Below, one piece after another: positions 55,754 to 64,000 of a stretch of DNA of 64,000 nt. Source of the stretch: Streptomyces sp. NBC_01351 (GTDB taxonomy: Bacteria; Actinomycetota; Actinomycetes; Streptomycetales; Streptomycetaceae); assembly GCF_036237315.1 (NCBI RefSeq), contig NZ_CP108356.1:1054001-1118000 (forward strand), in the 5' to 3' direction. The notes beneath the pieces were generated by a model. That model was not told where the DNA came from, made no database searches, and worked only from the letters and a program-made list of their open reading frames with translations. The translations under genes were made by a program, and so were the position numbers. Within the stretch, counting starts at the first letter, position 1. The number at the start of each line of letters is the position of its first letter.

Positions 55754-57598
55754 ATGAGCCCCGCACAACCCCGTGTCCGCCGCCGTGGACTGCCCACCGG
55801 CCCCGTTCGGACGGCCCGTCGACTCGGCGAGGTCCGGCGCGCGCAGCTCGTCACCACCTACGGCGTGGGTGCCATGATCGCGGTGGAGAACGAGTCCTTC
55901 CTCATCCGTGGCATCGACTCCTGGGACGTCTCCGAGGCCCCGTTCGTCATCGAGCCGCGGCTGTCGCGGAAGCTCGGGGTCAAGGGATTCCGGTTGCCGC
56001 CGGCACCCGATCCCGACAGGGCGACCGACGGCGTGCGAGCCGTCCGGTTCCCGGTGATGTACTCGTGCCCCGAGTGCCGGGTTCTGCAGCCCTTCCGCAA
56101 GTTCAACCCGCCCACGGGCAAGGCCGAGTGCTCGACCTGCCACGAAAGCCTCGTCCCGTCCCGCTTCGTGATGGCCTGCACCCGCGGGCATCTGGAGGAC
56201 TTCCCCTTCTGGAAGTGGGTGCACCGGGGCACACAGCGCACGGAAGCGGGAGCGTGCGGGGGCGAACTCGGCTTCCACGCCGACGGATCGACGGCGTCAC
56301 TGCGCGCCGTGCGGATCAGTTGCAGCTGTGGGGCCGAGGAGGTTTCCATGGAAGGAGCCTTCCGGCGCCAGGCCCTGCGGGATCTCGGTATCCGCTGCCG
56401 CGGCCTCCGGCCGTGGCTCAAGGACGCACCGGCCGAAAGCTGCGACGAGCCTCCGCGCACGCTCCAGCGAGGCTCCTCCTCCGTCTGGTTCCCGGTCATG
56501 CACTCGGCCCTGTCGATTCCTCCGTGGAGCGAGGGAATCGACAAGATCACCGCACGGGTCTACGACAAGCTCAAGGACGAGGATCCCGCCTTCATCCGCC
56601 GCTACGTCCAGGTCGAGAACGTCCTCAAGCACCATCCCCAGTACACGCCGGACGAGGTCGTCGCCTGCGTCGAGCGCTGGCGCGCACTGGAGACCGAGCC
56701 GCCCGTGGAAGCGGAGGACGAGGAGGACGCCCGCACCGACCTGTATCGGGGTGAGTACGACAGCCTGTGCAAGCCGCACCCCGAGCGCGAGGACGCGGAC
56801 GACCAGGACTTCGTCTGCGAGACTCCCGACAAGCCGATCGATTCGCTGCGCACGGCCCACGGCGTGGCGCAGGTCATGCTGCTCAAGCGGCTGCGCGAGG
56901 TCCGGGCGCTGCAGTCGTTCCGGCGCGTGGAGGAACCGAGCCCCGCGGACACCCCCCAACGCCGCGCGGCGATCTCCCTGGAGAGGCCCGACTGGCTGCC
57001 CGCGTTCGAAGTGAGCGGCGAGGGCGTGTTCCTGCGGCTGGACAACGAGCGCCTCCGCGCCTGGGAGGATCAGACCGCCGCGGCCGACCGCGCCCGAAGC
57101 ATCCGTCGCAACCACGAGAGGTTGCTGCGGGAGCGCATCGGACCATCGGGGAAGCCCGTGCCGGGGTCCCAGGCGACGCCGCGGTTCGTCCTGCTCCACA
57201 CACTGGCGCACATCCTGATCAACGAATGGAGCCTGGACGGCGGGTATCCGGCCGCCGCCCTGCGCGAGCGGCTGTACGCGGAGGGGGACATGGCGGGCGT
57301 CCTCGTCTACACCGCCACCAGCGACTCCGCGGGCAGTCTCGGCGGCATCGTGGCCCAGGGAGATCCCGACCGCCTCGATGCCACCCTGCGTGCGGCCCTG
57401 CAGCGAGCACGCTGGTGCTCCAACGACCCCCTGTGCATGGAGTCCGAGGCGAGCGGTGCGGACGGTCTGAACCTGGCCGCCTGTCACGCGTGCGTGCTGC
57501 TTCCCGAGACGAGCTGCGAGAACAACAACATCCTCCTCGACCGGGCCGCCCTCATCGGCACTCCGGACCTGCGAACGCCTGGCTTCTTCAGCGCGTGA
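55754..57598 (+). CDS. drmB: DrmB (DUF1998) protein
   Basis: The 614-aa protein has the DrmB signature: N-terminal VRRAQLVTTYGVGAMI, a zinc-binding cluster CPEC/CSTC followed by ACTRGHLEDFPFWKWVH (about 104-156), and the C-terminal DUF1998 cysteine block WCSNDPLC ... AACHACVLLPETSCE ... LDR. It starts 3 bases after drmA. DrmB partners DrmA in DISARM. It is the last gene of the operon: a terminator follows, and no drmC-like phospholipase D gene is present downstream. Confidence 0.9.
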   Translation: MSPAQPRVRRRGLPTGPVRTARRLGEVRRAQLVTTYGVGAMIAVENESFLIRGIDSWDVSEAPFVIEPRLSRKLGVKGFRLPPAPDPDRATDGVRAVRFPVMYSCPECRVLQPFRKFNPPTGKAECSTCHESLVPSRFVMACTRGHLEDFPFWKWVHRGTQRTEAGACGGELGFHADGSTASLRAVRISCSCGAEEVSMEGAFRRQALRDLGIRCRGLRPWLKDAPAESCDEPPRTLQRGSSSVWFPVMHSALSIPPWSEGIDKITARVYDKLKDEDPAFIRRYVQVENVLKHHPQYTPDEVVACVERWRALETEPPVEAEDEEDARTDLYRGEYDSLCKPHPEREDADDQDFVCETPDKPIDSLRTAHGVAQVMLLKRLREVRALQSFRRVEEPSPADTPQRRAAISLERPDWLPAFEVSGEGVFLRLDNERLRAWEDQTAAADRARSIRRNHERLLRERIGPSGKPVPGSQATPRFVLLHTLAHILINEWSLDGGYPAAALRERLYAEGDMAGVLVYTATSDSAGSLGGIVAQGDPDRLDATLRAALQRARWCSNDPLCMESEASGADGLNLAACHACVLLPETSCENNNILLDRAALIGTPDLRTPGFFSA

Positions 57599-57602
57599 CG
57601 GT

Positions 57603-57643
57603 CGCGGGGTGGGGCGAGCGCAGTTCACTCACCCCACCCCGCG
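57603..57643. terminator. Bidirectional terminator between drmB and the ABC transporter
   Basis: Perfect 12-bp arms CGCGGGGTGGGG and CCCCACCCCGCG surround a 17-base loop. It lies 4 bases after the drmB stop and 29 bases beyond the end of the converging ABC transporter gene. It marks the right limit of the defence operon. Confidence 0.8.
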
Positions 57644-57672
57644 TCGCGCCCGGGGCCGCCCGAGGGGCGGGT

Positions 57673-59499
57673 TCAGTGCATGTCGGCCCCTGCGGGGGTC
57701 TCGTCGAGGAAGCCGCCCGACTGGTGCTGCCAGAGCTTCGCGTAGGCGCCCTCCGCGGCGAGGAGTTGCCGGTGCGTGCCCTGTTCGACGATCCGTCCCC
57801 GGTCGAGGACGACGAGCTGGTCCATGCCGGCGACCGTGCTCAGCCTGTGCGCCACCACGAGCGCCGTCCGCCCGTCCATGAGCCGCCACAGGGCGTCCTG
57901 GACGAGGATCTCGCTCTCCGAGTCCAGGGCGCTGGTCGCCTCGTCGAGCAGCAGGATCGGCGCGTCGCGCAGGATCGCCCTGGCGAGGGCGACCCGCTGG
58001 CGCTGGCCGCCGGACAGCTTCACCCCGCGCTCGCCCACCATGGTGTCGAAGCCGTCCGGAAGCCCGTCGGCGAACTCCGTGACGTGCGCCGCCTCCGCGG
58101 CGCGGCGGATCTCGGCGTCGGTGGCGTCCGGCCGGGCGAAGGCGATGTTGTCCCGCAGCGTGCGGTGGAACATCGCCGGGTCCTGCGGGACGTACGCGAT
58201 CATGCTGCGCAGGTCGGCTTGGGACAGCTTGGTGATGTCCTGGCCGCCGACGAGGATCCGGCCGGCGTCGATGTCGGTCATCCGCAGCAGCAGTCGGGTG
58301 AGCGTGGTCTTGCCGCCGCCCGACCGGCCGACGAGGCCGATCTTCGTACCGCTGGGCACGGCCAGGTCGAGGCCCTCGAAGAGCGGCTCCCCGCCCCCAC
58401 CCGCGTGGGTGAAGGTCACCCGGTCGAAATGCACGTCGGCGGCCCGGGACCGCAGCGGCTCCGGTGCGACCGGGTCGAGCACGGTCGACGGGGTCAGCAG
58501 TAGTTCGGTGAACTGTGCGGCCTCCGTCATCGAGCTCTCCAGGCGGCGGTAGATCTGGTTGAACTCGAACATGATCCGCGTCGCGTTGGCGTAGTAGGTG
58601 AAGGCCACGATGATCGCCTCCACGCCGTGCTCCCCCGCGCCGAGCGAGACGGCGAGCAGCAGACCCAGCGCGTTGGTCAGGACGGACATCGGCGCGACCA
58701 CGGTGTCGATGCGCAGGTTGCCGTAGTCCCACGAACGCAGCGTGAGCCGACGCGACTCCGCGACCCGGGAGCGGTGTTCGGCGGCCTCGCGTTCCTCGGC
58801 GGCGAAGGCACGGACCGTGTCCATGTTCATCAGGCTGTCCGCGACGTGGCCCGACACCCGGGCGATGGCCTCCTCGCGCTGGGCGACGAGGGCCTGGCGG
58901 CGCCGGATCAGCGGCGTGACGCACAGTGCCGCCAGGACGATCATCACCAGGAGCCCGACCACGAGCAGCGGTTCGTACTGCCACAACACCACCGAGGCGA
59001 ACACCAGCGGTACGAAGCTGCCCATGACCGAGAAGGTCAGGGTGTCGACGAACTCCTCGAACCGGGAGGCGAAGCTGAGGACCCGCTTGGTGAGAGACCC
59101 GGCGAAGTTGTCGTGGAAGAACGCCGCGTCCTTGGCGAAGAGTTCGTCCATGCCGATCACGTAGAGGTTCTCGATGCCGCGGGCATCGAGGCGGTTCAGG
59201 CAGTGGAGTCCGACGCGCCACAGCGTCTCGGCGAGCAGCAGGACCCCGGCGAAGACGAGCACGTAGGGCAGTGCCGTACCGATGCCGGTGCCCTGGCCGC
59301 CGTCCCCGACGATCCGGCCGACCAGCTTCGCGACGATCAGTGGCGCGATGTAGAAGATGCCGATGTTGCCCAGTGCCGGGAGCAGCATGGCGGGGACGGT
59401 CAGGTGGCGGAGGCGGGCCAGCTCCCGTCCGTAGTAGCGGAGCGCGAGGAGCACGGGGCTCCTGCGCGGGGGAGTTTCGTGCGAATCTGCTGTTCCCAT
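57673..59499 (-). CDS. ABC transporter, fused permease-ATPase (exporter)
   Basis: The 608-aa half-transporter has an N-terminal six-helix permease domain (residues about 25-330) and a C-terminal ATPase with Walker A GRSGGGKTT (near 396), signature LSGGQRQR and Walker B ILLLDEATSALDSE. This is the MsbA/MDR-type layout that works as a homodimer in the membrane. It stands alone on its transcript. It may export a peptide or drug; a link to the YcaO-TfuA genes 2 kb away is possible but unproven. Confidence 0.88.
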   Translation of the reverse strand: MGTADSHETPPRRSPVLLALRYYGRELARLRHLTVPAMLLPALGNIGIFYIAPLIVAKLVGRIVGDGGQGTGIGTALPYVLVFAGVLLLAETLWRVGLHCLNRLDARGIENLYVIGMDELFAKDAAFFHDNFAGSLTKRVLSFASRFEEFVDTLTFSVMGSFVPLVFASVVLWQYEPLLVVGLLVMIVLAALCVTPLIRRRQALVAQREEAIARVSGHVADSLMNMDTVRAFAAEEREAAEHRSRVAESRRLTLRSWDYGNLRIDTVVAPMSVLTNALGLLLAVSLGAGEHGVEAIIVAFTYYANATRIMFEFNQIYRRLESSMTEAAQFTELLLTPSTVLDPVAPEPLRSRAADVHFDRVTFTHAGGGGEPLFEGLDLAVPSGTKIGLVGRSGGGKTTLTRLLLRMTDIDAGRILVGGQDITKLSQADLRSMIAYVPQDPAMFHRTLRDNIAFARPDATDAEIRRAAEAAHVTEFADGLPDGFDTMVGERGVKLSGGQRQRVALARAILRDAPILLLDEATSALDSESEILVQDALWRLMDGRTALVVAHRLSTVAGMDQLVVLDRGRIVEQGTHRQLLAAEGAYAKLWQHQSGGFLDETPAGADMH

Positions 59500-59589
59500 C
59501 CCAAACCCTGTGTTGTGTTACCGAACAGGACAGGAGTCGGAGTGTCCCGCACGGCCGCCCGCACGGTCCAAGGGTTTTTCTCGGCCCCG

Positions 59590-60906
59590 CTAACCGGCCA
59601 GCACCGCGGGCGTCGGGCCGTCCGGGCGGACGGTGATGCTGTACGCGGCCTTGGCCGGGGTGGAGCGGAAGCGCGGGGTGTGGGCGGGCAGCAGGAGTTC
59701 GAGGAGGGCGGTGGACTCCCGGAGGGCGAACTGCAGGCCCAGGCAGGCCCGGGGTCCGATGCCGAACGGGAGGTAGCTCCCCGGATGGGTGGGGCGGCGG
59801 CCGGGGGTGGTGAAGCGGTCCGGGTCGAACCGCTCGGGCTCCTCCCAGAGTTGGGGGTCCCGGTGGGTGAGGTAGGGGCAGACCAGTACGTCGGTGCCGG
59901 CCTCGACCACGTATCCGGCGAGGAGGTCGTCCTGGTCCGCGCAGCGCGGCAGTATCCACGCGGACGGGTAGAAGCGCAGCGTTTCGTGGACGAGTGCCTG
60001 GACGGCCTGCCGCCGCTCCGGGGAGCCCTCGGGGCCGGCGGCGAGGGCCTGCTCGCGGGCCTGCGGGTTGCGGTCGAGCAGGAGGTGGAGCCAGGTCAGG
60101 GTGGACGCGGTGGTTTCGTGGCCGGCGATCATCAAGGTGACCAGCTCGTCGCGGATCAACCGGTCGGTGTACTCGGGACGCGTTCCGGACGCCTCGATGA
60201 GGACGTGCAGCAGCCCCGGGCCGTCGGGTCCGGCCGCACCGTCGCGGGCGGCGGCGATCGCGCGGCTCGCCACGGCGTCGATTCGGGCCAGCTCGGCGGC
60301 GACGGCCTGTCGGGCGGCGGAGCCGTCGGCGGGCAGGCTGGGCATCGCGGCCACCACGGCGGGCACGGCGGCCAGTTCGCGTTCCGTGTCGGGGTCGAGG
60401 GGATGCCCGGTAAGGGACCGCCAGATGGTGTCGAGGGCGAAGCGGCGCATCTCGTCACCGACGTCGAACACCTGCCCGGTACGGGCGTACGAGGCCCAGC
60501 GCTCGGCGGTGGTCCGCGCGGCCGCGGTGATCCGCTGCTCGTAGCGCCGCATTCCGCGTCCCGTGAACTGGGACTGCAGCAGCCGCCGTTGCCGCTGCCA
60601 GGCCTCGCCCGTCGCGGCCAGGATCCCGTCGCCGATGAGCAGCCTCGCCCGGTGTGAGCGCTTCACGTACCGGCCGGGGTGGAGCGCGAGCACGTGCTGC
60701 ACGGCCTGCGGGTCGGTGACCAGGACGGTGGGGCGCGTCCCGAGCCGGACCGCGGCGACGCCGCCGAGGCGTTCGCGCGCCGTGGCGAAGAGGTCGATGA
60801 GCTCCCCGCCGGAGGCCTGCCACCGCTCGACGAGGCCGGCTTCCAGCTCGGGGACCCGGCGACCGGCCGGGGGCGGAAGGATGTCGGGGCGGGCATGGGT
60901 GGCCAC
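59590..60906 (-). CDS. Cytochrome P450
   Basis: This 438-aa P450 has the oxygen-binding I-helix motif AGHETTAS, the K-helix motif as VHETLRFYP and the heme-ligand loop FGIGPRACLG. The GTG start has AGGAG 7 bases upstream. Sequence style resembles bacterial class I P450s of the CYP102-domain/CYP110-like kind, often fatty-acid or terpene oxidising. No redox partner gene is beside it. Substrate unknown. Confidence 0.9.
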   Translation of the reverse strand: MATHARPDILPPPAGRRVPELEAGLVERWQASGGELIDLFATARERLGGVAAVRLGTRPTVLVTDPQAVQHVLALHPGRYVKRSHRARLLIGDGILAATGEAWQRQRRLLQSQFTGRGMRRYEQRITAAARTTAERWASYARTGQVFDVGDEMRRFALDTIWRSLTGHPLDPDTERELAAVPAVVAAMPSLPADGSAARQAVAAELARIDAVASRAIAAARDGAAGPDGPGLLHVLIEASGTRPEYTDRLIRDELVTLMIAGHETTASTLTWLHLLLDRNPQAREQALAAGPEGSPERRQAVQALVHETLRFYPSAWILPRCADQDDLLAGYVVEAGTDVLVCPYLTHRDPQLWEEPERFDPDRFTTPGRRPTHPGSYLPFGIGPRACLGLQFALRESTALLELLLPAHTPRFRSTPAKAAYSITVRPDGPTPAVLAG

Positions 60907-60990
60907 AGGTCTGCTCCTGCTACGTCGTCACCGACCGGCTACGTACATCACGCACTGTAGGGGAGCAAGCGCAACAGGCAACACCCCGCC

Positions 60991-61153
60991 GATCCGGACG
61001 GGGCCGGGCGTGCGTCGCAGCGCCCCCGCAGGGCCGGACGGGACCGACTGTGCGTCGCAGCACCCCCGCCCGATCCGGACGGGGCGGGTGTGCGTCGCAG
61101 CGTCCCCGTAGGCCCGGACGGGGCCGGGTGTGTGTCGGGGCGTCCCCGCAGGG
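60991..61153. repeat. Four imperfect ~40-bp tandem repeats
   Basis: Units at about 60991-61032, 61033-61073, 61074-61113 and 61114-61153 share the pattern CCGGACGGGGCCGGGTGTG, GTCGCAGCG and CCCCGCAGG. The last unit is also the left end of the dispersed element. Confidence 0.75.
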
Positions 61154-61268
61154 CGTCGAACACAACCATGGCTCGGCCCACCGACCCCCCGACACGTTCG
61201 ACGCCCGAGGAGACGCCCCGGCGCGCGCCCGGCCACGGCCGGGCCGGCACCACACCGGCCCCGCCCCA
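61104..61268. repeat. Dispersed ~165-bp intergenic element, copy B
   Basis: Near-identical to 10387-10549. Imperfect inverted arms at 61137-61161 and 61196-61219 (core GTTCGACGCC) form a hairpin. It lies downstream of the TfuA gene and upstream of the P450 gene, so it could end the YcaO-TfuA transcript. Confidence 0.8.
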
Positions 61269-61307
61269 CCAGCCCGCCCCACCGCCCCCGCCAGGCCACC
61301 CCCGCCC

Positions 61308-62681
61308 TCACCCCGCCCCGCCACTCCCCCGTTTCCGGCCGCGGCGTACGTCGTAGGCGAAGAACCTCGGGACCGCCCCGCCGAGTTCGTCGAGGCCGGC
61401 GAAGCCGCGTCGGGCCATTTCGACCTCCGGGGAGGTGCCCTTCCGTTGCCAATGGCGCAGGAAGAGCTTCGCGCACATCGCCGGCGGCGGGACCACGAGC
61501 CGGGGGCGGGCCTCTTCCGCCGCCTCGTCGGCCCGGGCGACGAGCTCGCACCACTCCTCCCAGCGCTCGGACTCCCGCAGGCGGGCCAGGACGGCCGGCC
61601 TCCAGTCGACCGACTGCCACACCGGCCACACCCGCACCATGAGCAGCCGGATCCGGTCGGCGGCCGTGAGTTCGGCCCGTTCCGACTCCGTGAACCACCG
61701 CGCCAAAGCCTCCGGCAGTGCCTCACGGCCGTCGAGGCCGAGCTTCGCGGTCGCGTACTGCTCGAACGTCATGCCCCTGGTGCCGGCGAGGTCTTCCAGC
61801 AGGGCCGTCAGAACGGACTCGTGCAGCGCCGGGTAGCCGCCGTCGAACAGCCGCGCCGCGTCCAGGACGTCGAGGTCCGAAATCGACCGACCGGGCACCC
61901 GGTCAAGAGCATGCTCCCGCCGGGTCCTGCGGATCAAGGACTGGGTGCGGCTGATCCCGGTGAACGGCACCTCCGTCGCGAAGGGAGCCGGCGCCACGGC
62001 CCCGTGCCGCGCGATCGCCCGGAGCGCCGCCACCGCGTCGAGCCGCTTGACGTCCCAGACGCCCGAGCCGATCATCTCCTCCAGCGTGCGCAGGGCGTCG
62101 TGGTCCTCTTCGTCCAAGGCCCGCTCGATGTCCTTCCACCCTCGGTGGGTGAAGGGCAGCGCCGCGGCCGCCGCCACGATCCGCCGCCCGGACTCCGCCG
62201 GGATCAGATCCGTCTCGGTTCCCTCCTCGGCCCCCTCCTTGCAGCCGTAGCGCAGGTTCACCAGCGCCACCGTCTGCGCCGGGTACCCCATCTCGGCCGG
62301 GCCGTGCAGCACACCCACCTCGTCGTCCCCGTCGATCTCGCCCGAGGCGTACATCTCGTAGACGGCGCCGAGGCCCCGCATCCCGCACGGAACCAGTTCG
62401 GCGGCCCGCAGCGCTCCCATGCTCGCGGCGCCGACGACGTCCACGCCTTCGGTGAGCAGCTGGAGGATCTCCTTGTGGCCGACGGACCGCCGTTCCCTGA
62501 AGTAGCCGTCGATGACGACGACCACGTCTCCCGGCTGCCATGCGTCCGCCAGCAGATCGCCCCGCCCCGCCGGCGGCCGGACCTCGGCGTCCGGGAGCAC
62601 CGCGCGAACGTCGGCCGCCGAGATCGTCGGCCCCGCGTAGACCACCACTCTGGGCGCGCTCACCGCAACACGCGTGCTCAC
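61308..62681 (-). CDS. TfuA-like protein
   Basis: The 457-aa protein begins with VVVYAGPTIS and contains the TfuA core: GYFRERRSVGHKEILQLL, then GASMGALRAAEL (after VDVV). The C-terminal half after residue 220 is longer than the minimal TfuA domain and unrecognised. GTG 62681 shares one base with the YcaO stop (TAGTG) and has GGAGG 7 bases upstream. TfuA partners YcaO to place sulfur in peptide backbones (thioamides), as in thioviridamide-type pathways. The product here is unknown. Confidence 0.85.
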   Translation of the reverse strand: MSTRVAVSAPRVVVYAGPTISAADVRAVLPDAEVRPPAGRGDLLADAWQPGDVVVVIDGYFRERRSVGHKEILQLLTEGVDVVGAASMGALRAAELVPCGMRGLGAVYEMYASGEIDGDDEVGVLHGPAEMGYPAQTVALVNLRYGCKEGAEEGTETDLIPAESGRRIVAAAAALPFTHRGWKDIERALDEEDHDALRTLEEMIGSGVWDVKRLDAVAALRAIARHGAVAPAPFATEVPFTGISRTQSLIRRTRREHALDRVPGRSISDLDVLDAARLFDGGYPALHESVLTALLEDLAGTRGMTFEQYATAKLGLDGREALPEALARWFTESERAELTAADRIRLLMVRVWPVWQSVDWRPAVLARLRESERWEEWCELVARADEAAEEARPRLVVPPPAMCAKLFLRHWQRKGTSPEVEMARRGFAGLDELGGAVPRFFAYDVRRGRKRGSGGAG

Positions 62682-63865
62682 TACAACACCTCCGGACACA
62701 CGCGGCTCCCCGGCGCGACGACCTTGACGACCGGAACCCCGATCTCGTCCCGCGTCAGGTCGACCACCACGGGCGGGTGGGAAAAGGCCGCGGCCGACTG
62801 CCGGACCACGTACTCGAGGTCGCCGACGAGGCTGTCGTGCCGCTCGGGGGCCGCGACCAGGCCGCCGATGTCGGCCGCCGAGCCGGACGGCCGCGACCGT
62901 GCGCTCTCCAGGCGGCCGACGTCCACCTGCCCGAAGTCACTCCGCAGGTCGTCCCTCGCCCCCGATATGTACGCGAGTCGGGCCTGGGCCGCTTCGGAGA
63001 CGGCGCGGGTGAGCGCGATGTCCGGGCTGAGGTGACATCCGAAGCCGAACATAGGAGCGGGGTAGTCGTGGCAGGCGACCCAGGCCAGGAAGCACGGGAG
63101 CCCGGTGGGCGACGGCACGAAGCGCACCTCCAACGTGACGTCGGCGCGCTCGATCAGCTCGCACAGCTCGTCGGCCTCCGCCGACCCCGCCGTGCGCGGG
63201 TCGACGCGTACGCCCATCTCCCCGCCCTGTCCGACCGCCGCCGTCATCGCGTCCCGCTCGATGACTTCGCACAGCGCGTGCAGGGCAGCCTCCACCAGCG
63301 TGTTACCGCTGGCCAGGCCGTTCGTCGACTCGAAGAAGACCGGAGGGTTCCAGTCGGTGTTCTCCTCCAGCGTCAGCCGGGCGAGGTTCACGGGGACGAA
63401 GGTCTCGGCGCCGTCGACGAGCGATCTGGCCGCCACCCAGTCCAGCGGCAGCCGGTCGTGGAGCAGGCTCGGTACGCAGGGCGCCAGGGCGGCGACGTCG
63501 TAGCCCAGTTCCGCGCCGATGTCGCGGGGCGTGGCCGTGCGGACGGGCGTCGCCGGCTGTTCCACGTGCCAGGTCTCGACCGACTCCATCACCGCCGACA
63601 GTTTCGCCAGCTCGGGCGTCATCCCCTTGCCCTGGGAGACGGCGAGGGTCCTGGACATGGGCCGGATGGCCTGGAAGGTCGGGATGCCGATGGTGTCGAG
63701 CCGGGTGATGTCGGCGACCCGGGTCACGCCCACCTTCGCCGCCGCACCGCTCGCCATCTCCCAGGTGGCCGCCGGCGGCCGGGCCCGGTTCGTTCCCGGC
63801 AGGCGGAGTACGGAGCGGTCCCGTGGCGAGGCGAGCCAGGACAGAGTCGGGTGTTCGGTCTGCAC
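62681..63865 (-). CDS. YcaO cyclodehydratase-family protein
   Basis: The 394-aa protein has YcaO ATP-binding blocks: SAVMESVETW near residue 92, EAALHALCEVIERDAM near 190, and SEAAQARLAYISGARDD near 290. The C-terminus lacks the proline-rich PxPxP end of azoline-forming YcaOs, which together with the adjacent TfuA points to thioamidation. GTG 63865 has AGGGAG 9 bases upstream. No precursor peptide or E1-like/ocin-ThiF partner is seen in the window, but the cluster continues to the right. Confidence 0.88.
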   Translation of the reverse strand: MQTEHPTLSWLASPRDRSVLRLPGTNRARPPAATWEMASGAAAKVGVTRVADITRLDTIGIPTFQAIRPMSRTLAVSQGKGMTPELAKLSAVMESVETWHVEQPATPVRTATPRDIGAELGYDVAALAPCVPSLLHDRLPLDWVAARSLVDGAETFVPVNLARLTLEENTDWNPPVFFESTNGLASGNTLVEAALHALCEVIERDAMTAAVGQGGEMGVRVDPRTAGSAEADELCELIERADVTLEVRFVPSPTGLPCFLAWVACHDYPAPMFGFGCHLSPDIALTRAVSEAAQARLAYISGARDDLRSDFGQVDVGRLESARSRPSGSAADIGGLVAAPERHDSLVGDLEYVVRQSAAAFSHPPVVVDLTRDEIGVPVVKVVAPGSRVCPEVL

Positions 63866-63885
63866 AGTGAGGGACTCCCTGCGGG

Positions 63886-64000
63886 TCAGAGGTTCCGGGT
63901 ACGCCGCAACAGCGCGCGGCCGGCGACGAAGTTGGCGACGAGGGCGACGGCGGCCAGGATCAGCAGGGAGGGCCACGCCTTCTCCAGGCCGAAGATCGCG
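63886..64000 (-). CDS. C-terminal end of a membrane protein, partial
   Basis: The last 37 residues run off the right edge. They contain one membrane segment (SLLILAAVALVANFVAGRAL) and a basic end RRTRNL. This looks like the end of a transporter subunit, possibly an ABC-2 type permease. It lies 20 bases upstream of the YcaO start on the same strand, so it probably belongs to the same operon. Confidence 0.55.
   Translation of the reverse strand, partial: AIFGLEKAWPSLLILAAVALVANFVAGRALLRRTRNL

Larger units (their letters stand above)
60907..61307. other. 401-bp intergenic region made of repeats
   Basis: The first ~55 bases carry the P450 promoter region with two TACGT-containing half-sites. 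The rest is occupied by the tandem units and the dispersed element listed separately. No RiPP precursor-like small gene with a ribosome-binding site could be found here. Confidence 0.55.

Noticed and set aside
42716..57598. Calling the locus canonical DISARM class 1 or 2
   Set aside because: No adenine or cytosine methyltransferase motifs, no phospholipase D HKD motif (DrmC), no DrmD or DrmE were found in or around the operons.
60907..61307. RiPP precursor gene or CRISPR-like array next to TfuA
   Set aside because: The repeats are adjacent, imperfect and without unique spacers, and the small frames lack ribosome-binding sites and leader/core features.

Overview
The window is about 73% GC, with GTG/TTG starts, overlapping stop/start codons and Streptomyces-type gene families throughout. 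It is almost certainly chromosomal DNA of a Streptomyces or a close actinomycete. I see no rRNA, tRNA, insertion sequence, CRISPR array or replication origin. All functions below come from reading motifs and family resemblance by eye; no database search was run.

Region 1 (1-9437, all +) is the tail of a glycolipid-like polyketide locus: the C-terminal dehydratase and phosphopantetheinyl transferase of a large iterative PKS, a stand-alone acyl carrier protein, an alpha/beta hydrolase, a GT-B glycosyltransferase, a large methyltransferase fusion, a decayed galactokinase-like protein, a secreted phosphoesterase and an MFS exporter. Several of these genes overlap by a few bases. A short-chain dehydrogenase (9447) follows, then a dispersed repeat that recurs 51 kb away.

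Region 2 (10580-29061) holds an oxidative operon on the minus strand (PaaN-like aldehyde dehydrogenase, LuxR regulator, FAD oxidoreductase), then a small NRPS locus: a two-module NRPS (C-A-T-C-A-T-TE, first A domain with a serine code), a flavin monooxygenase and a dehydrogenase that has lost its catalytic lysine. The NRPS promoter faces an alpha/beta hydrolase across a striking 30-bp palindrome. An MFS transporter, a LysR regulator and a TetR regulator follow.

Region 3 (29158-40845) is mixed metabolism and resistance: a glyoxalase-UvrA fusion, an enoyl-CoA hydratase-like hydrolase, RibD/DHFR-like, AraC, Fsr-like MFS, a small kinase, an isochorismatase-like protein, a saccharopine dehydrogenase-like/TetR pair behind a perfect palindrome, and an ArsR operon. 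Two gene remnants (a MarR regulator and an EamA transporter) show that genes are being lost here.

Region 4 (40846-57598) is the most interesting part, a putative anti-phage defence locus of eight genes in two divergent transcription units around a 530-bp regulatory region. The leftward arm has an XRE-HTH protein fused to a GHKL ATPase, an unrecognised 325-aa protein and a DUF6339-like protein. The rightward arm has a small basic protein, a 1,597-aa sacsin-type ATPase/SF2 helicase fusion, a UvrD-like SF1 helicase, a DrmA-type helicase and a DrmB (DUF1998) protein. DrmA and DrmB are the core of DISARM, but no methyltransferase, DrmC phospholipase, DrmD or DrmE is present. It therefore looks like a methylation-independent DISARM relative.

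Region 5 (57599-64000) has an ABC exporter and a cytochrome P450, a cluster of 40-bp repeats with the second copy of the dispersed element, and a TfuA/YcaO pair of the peptide-thioamidation type. The end of a membrane protein gene runs off the right edge.
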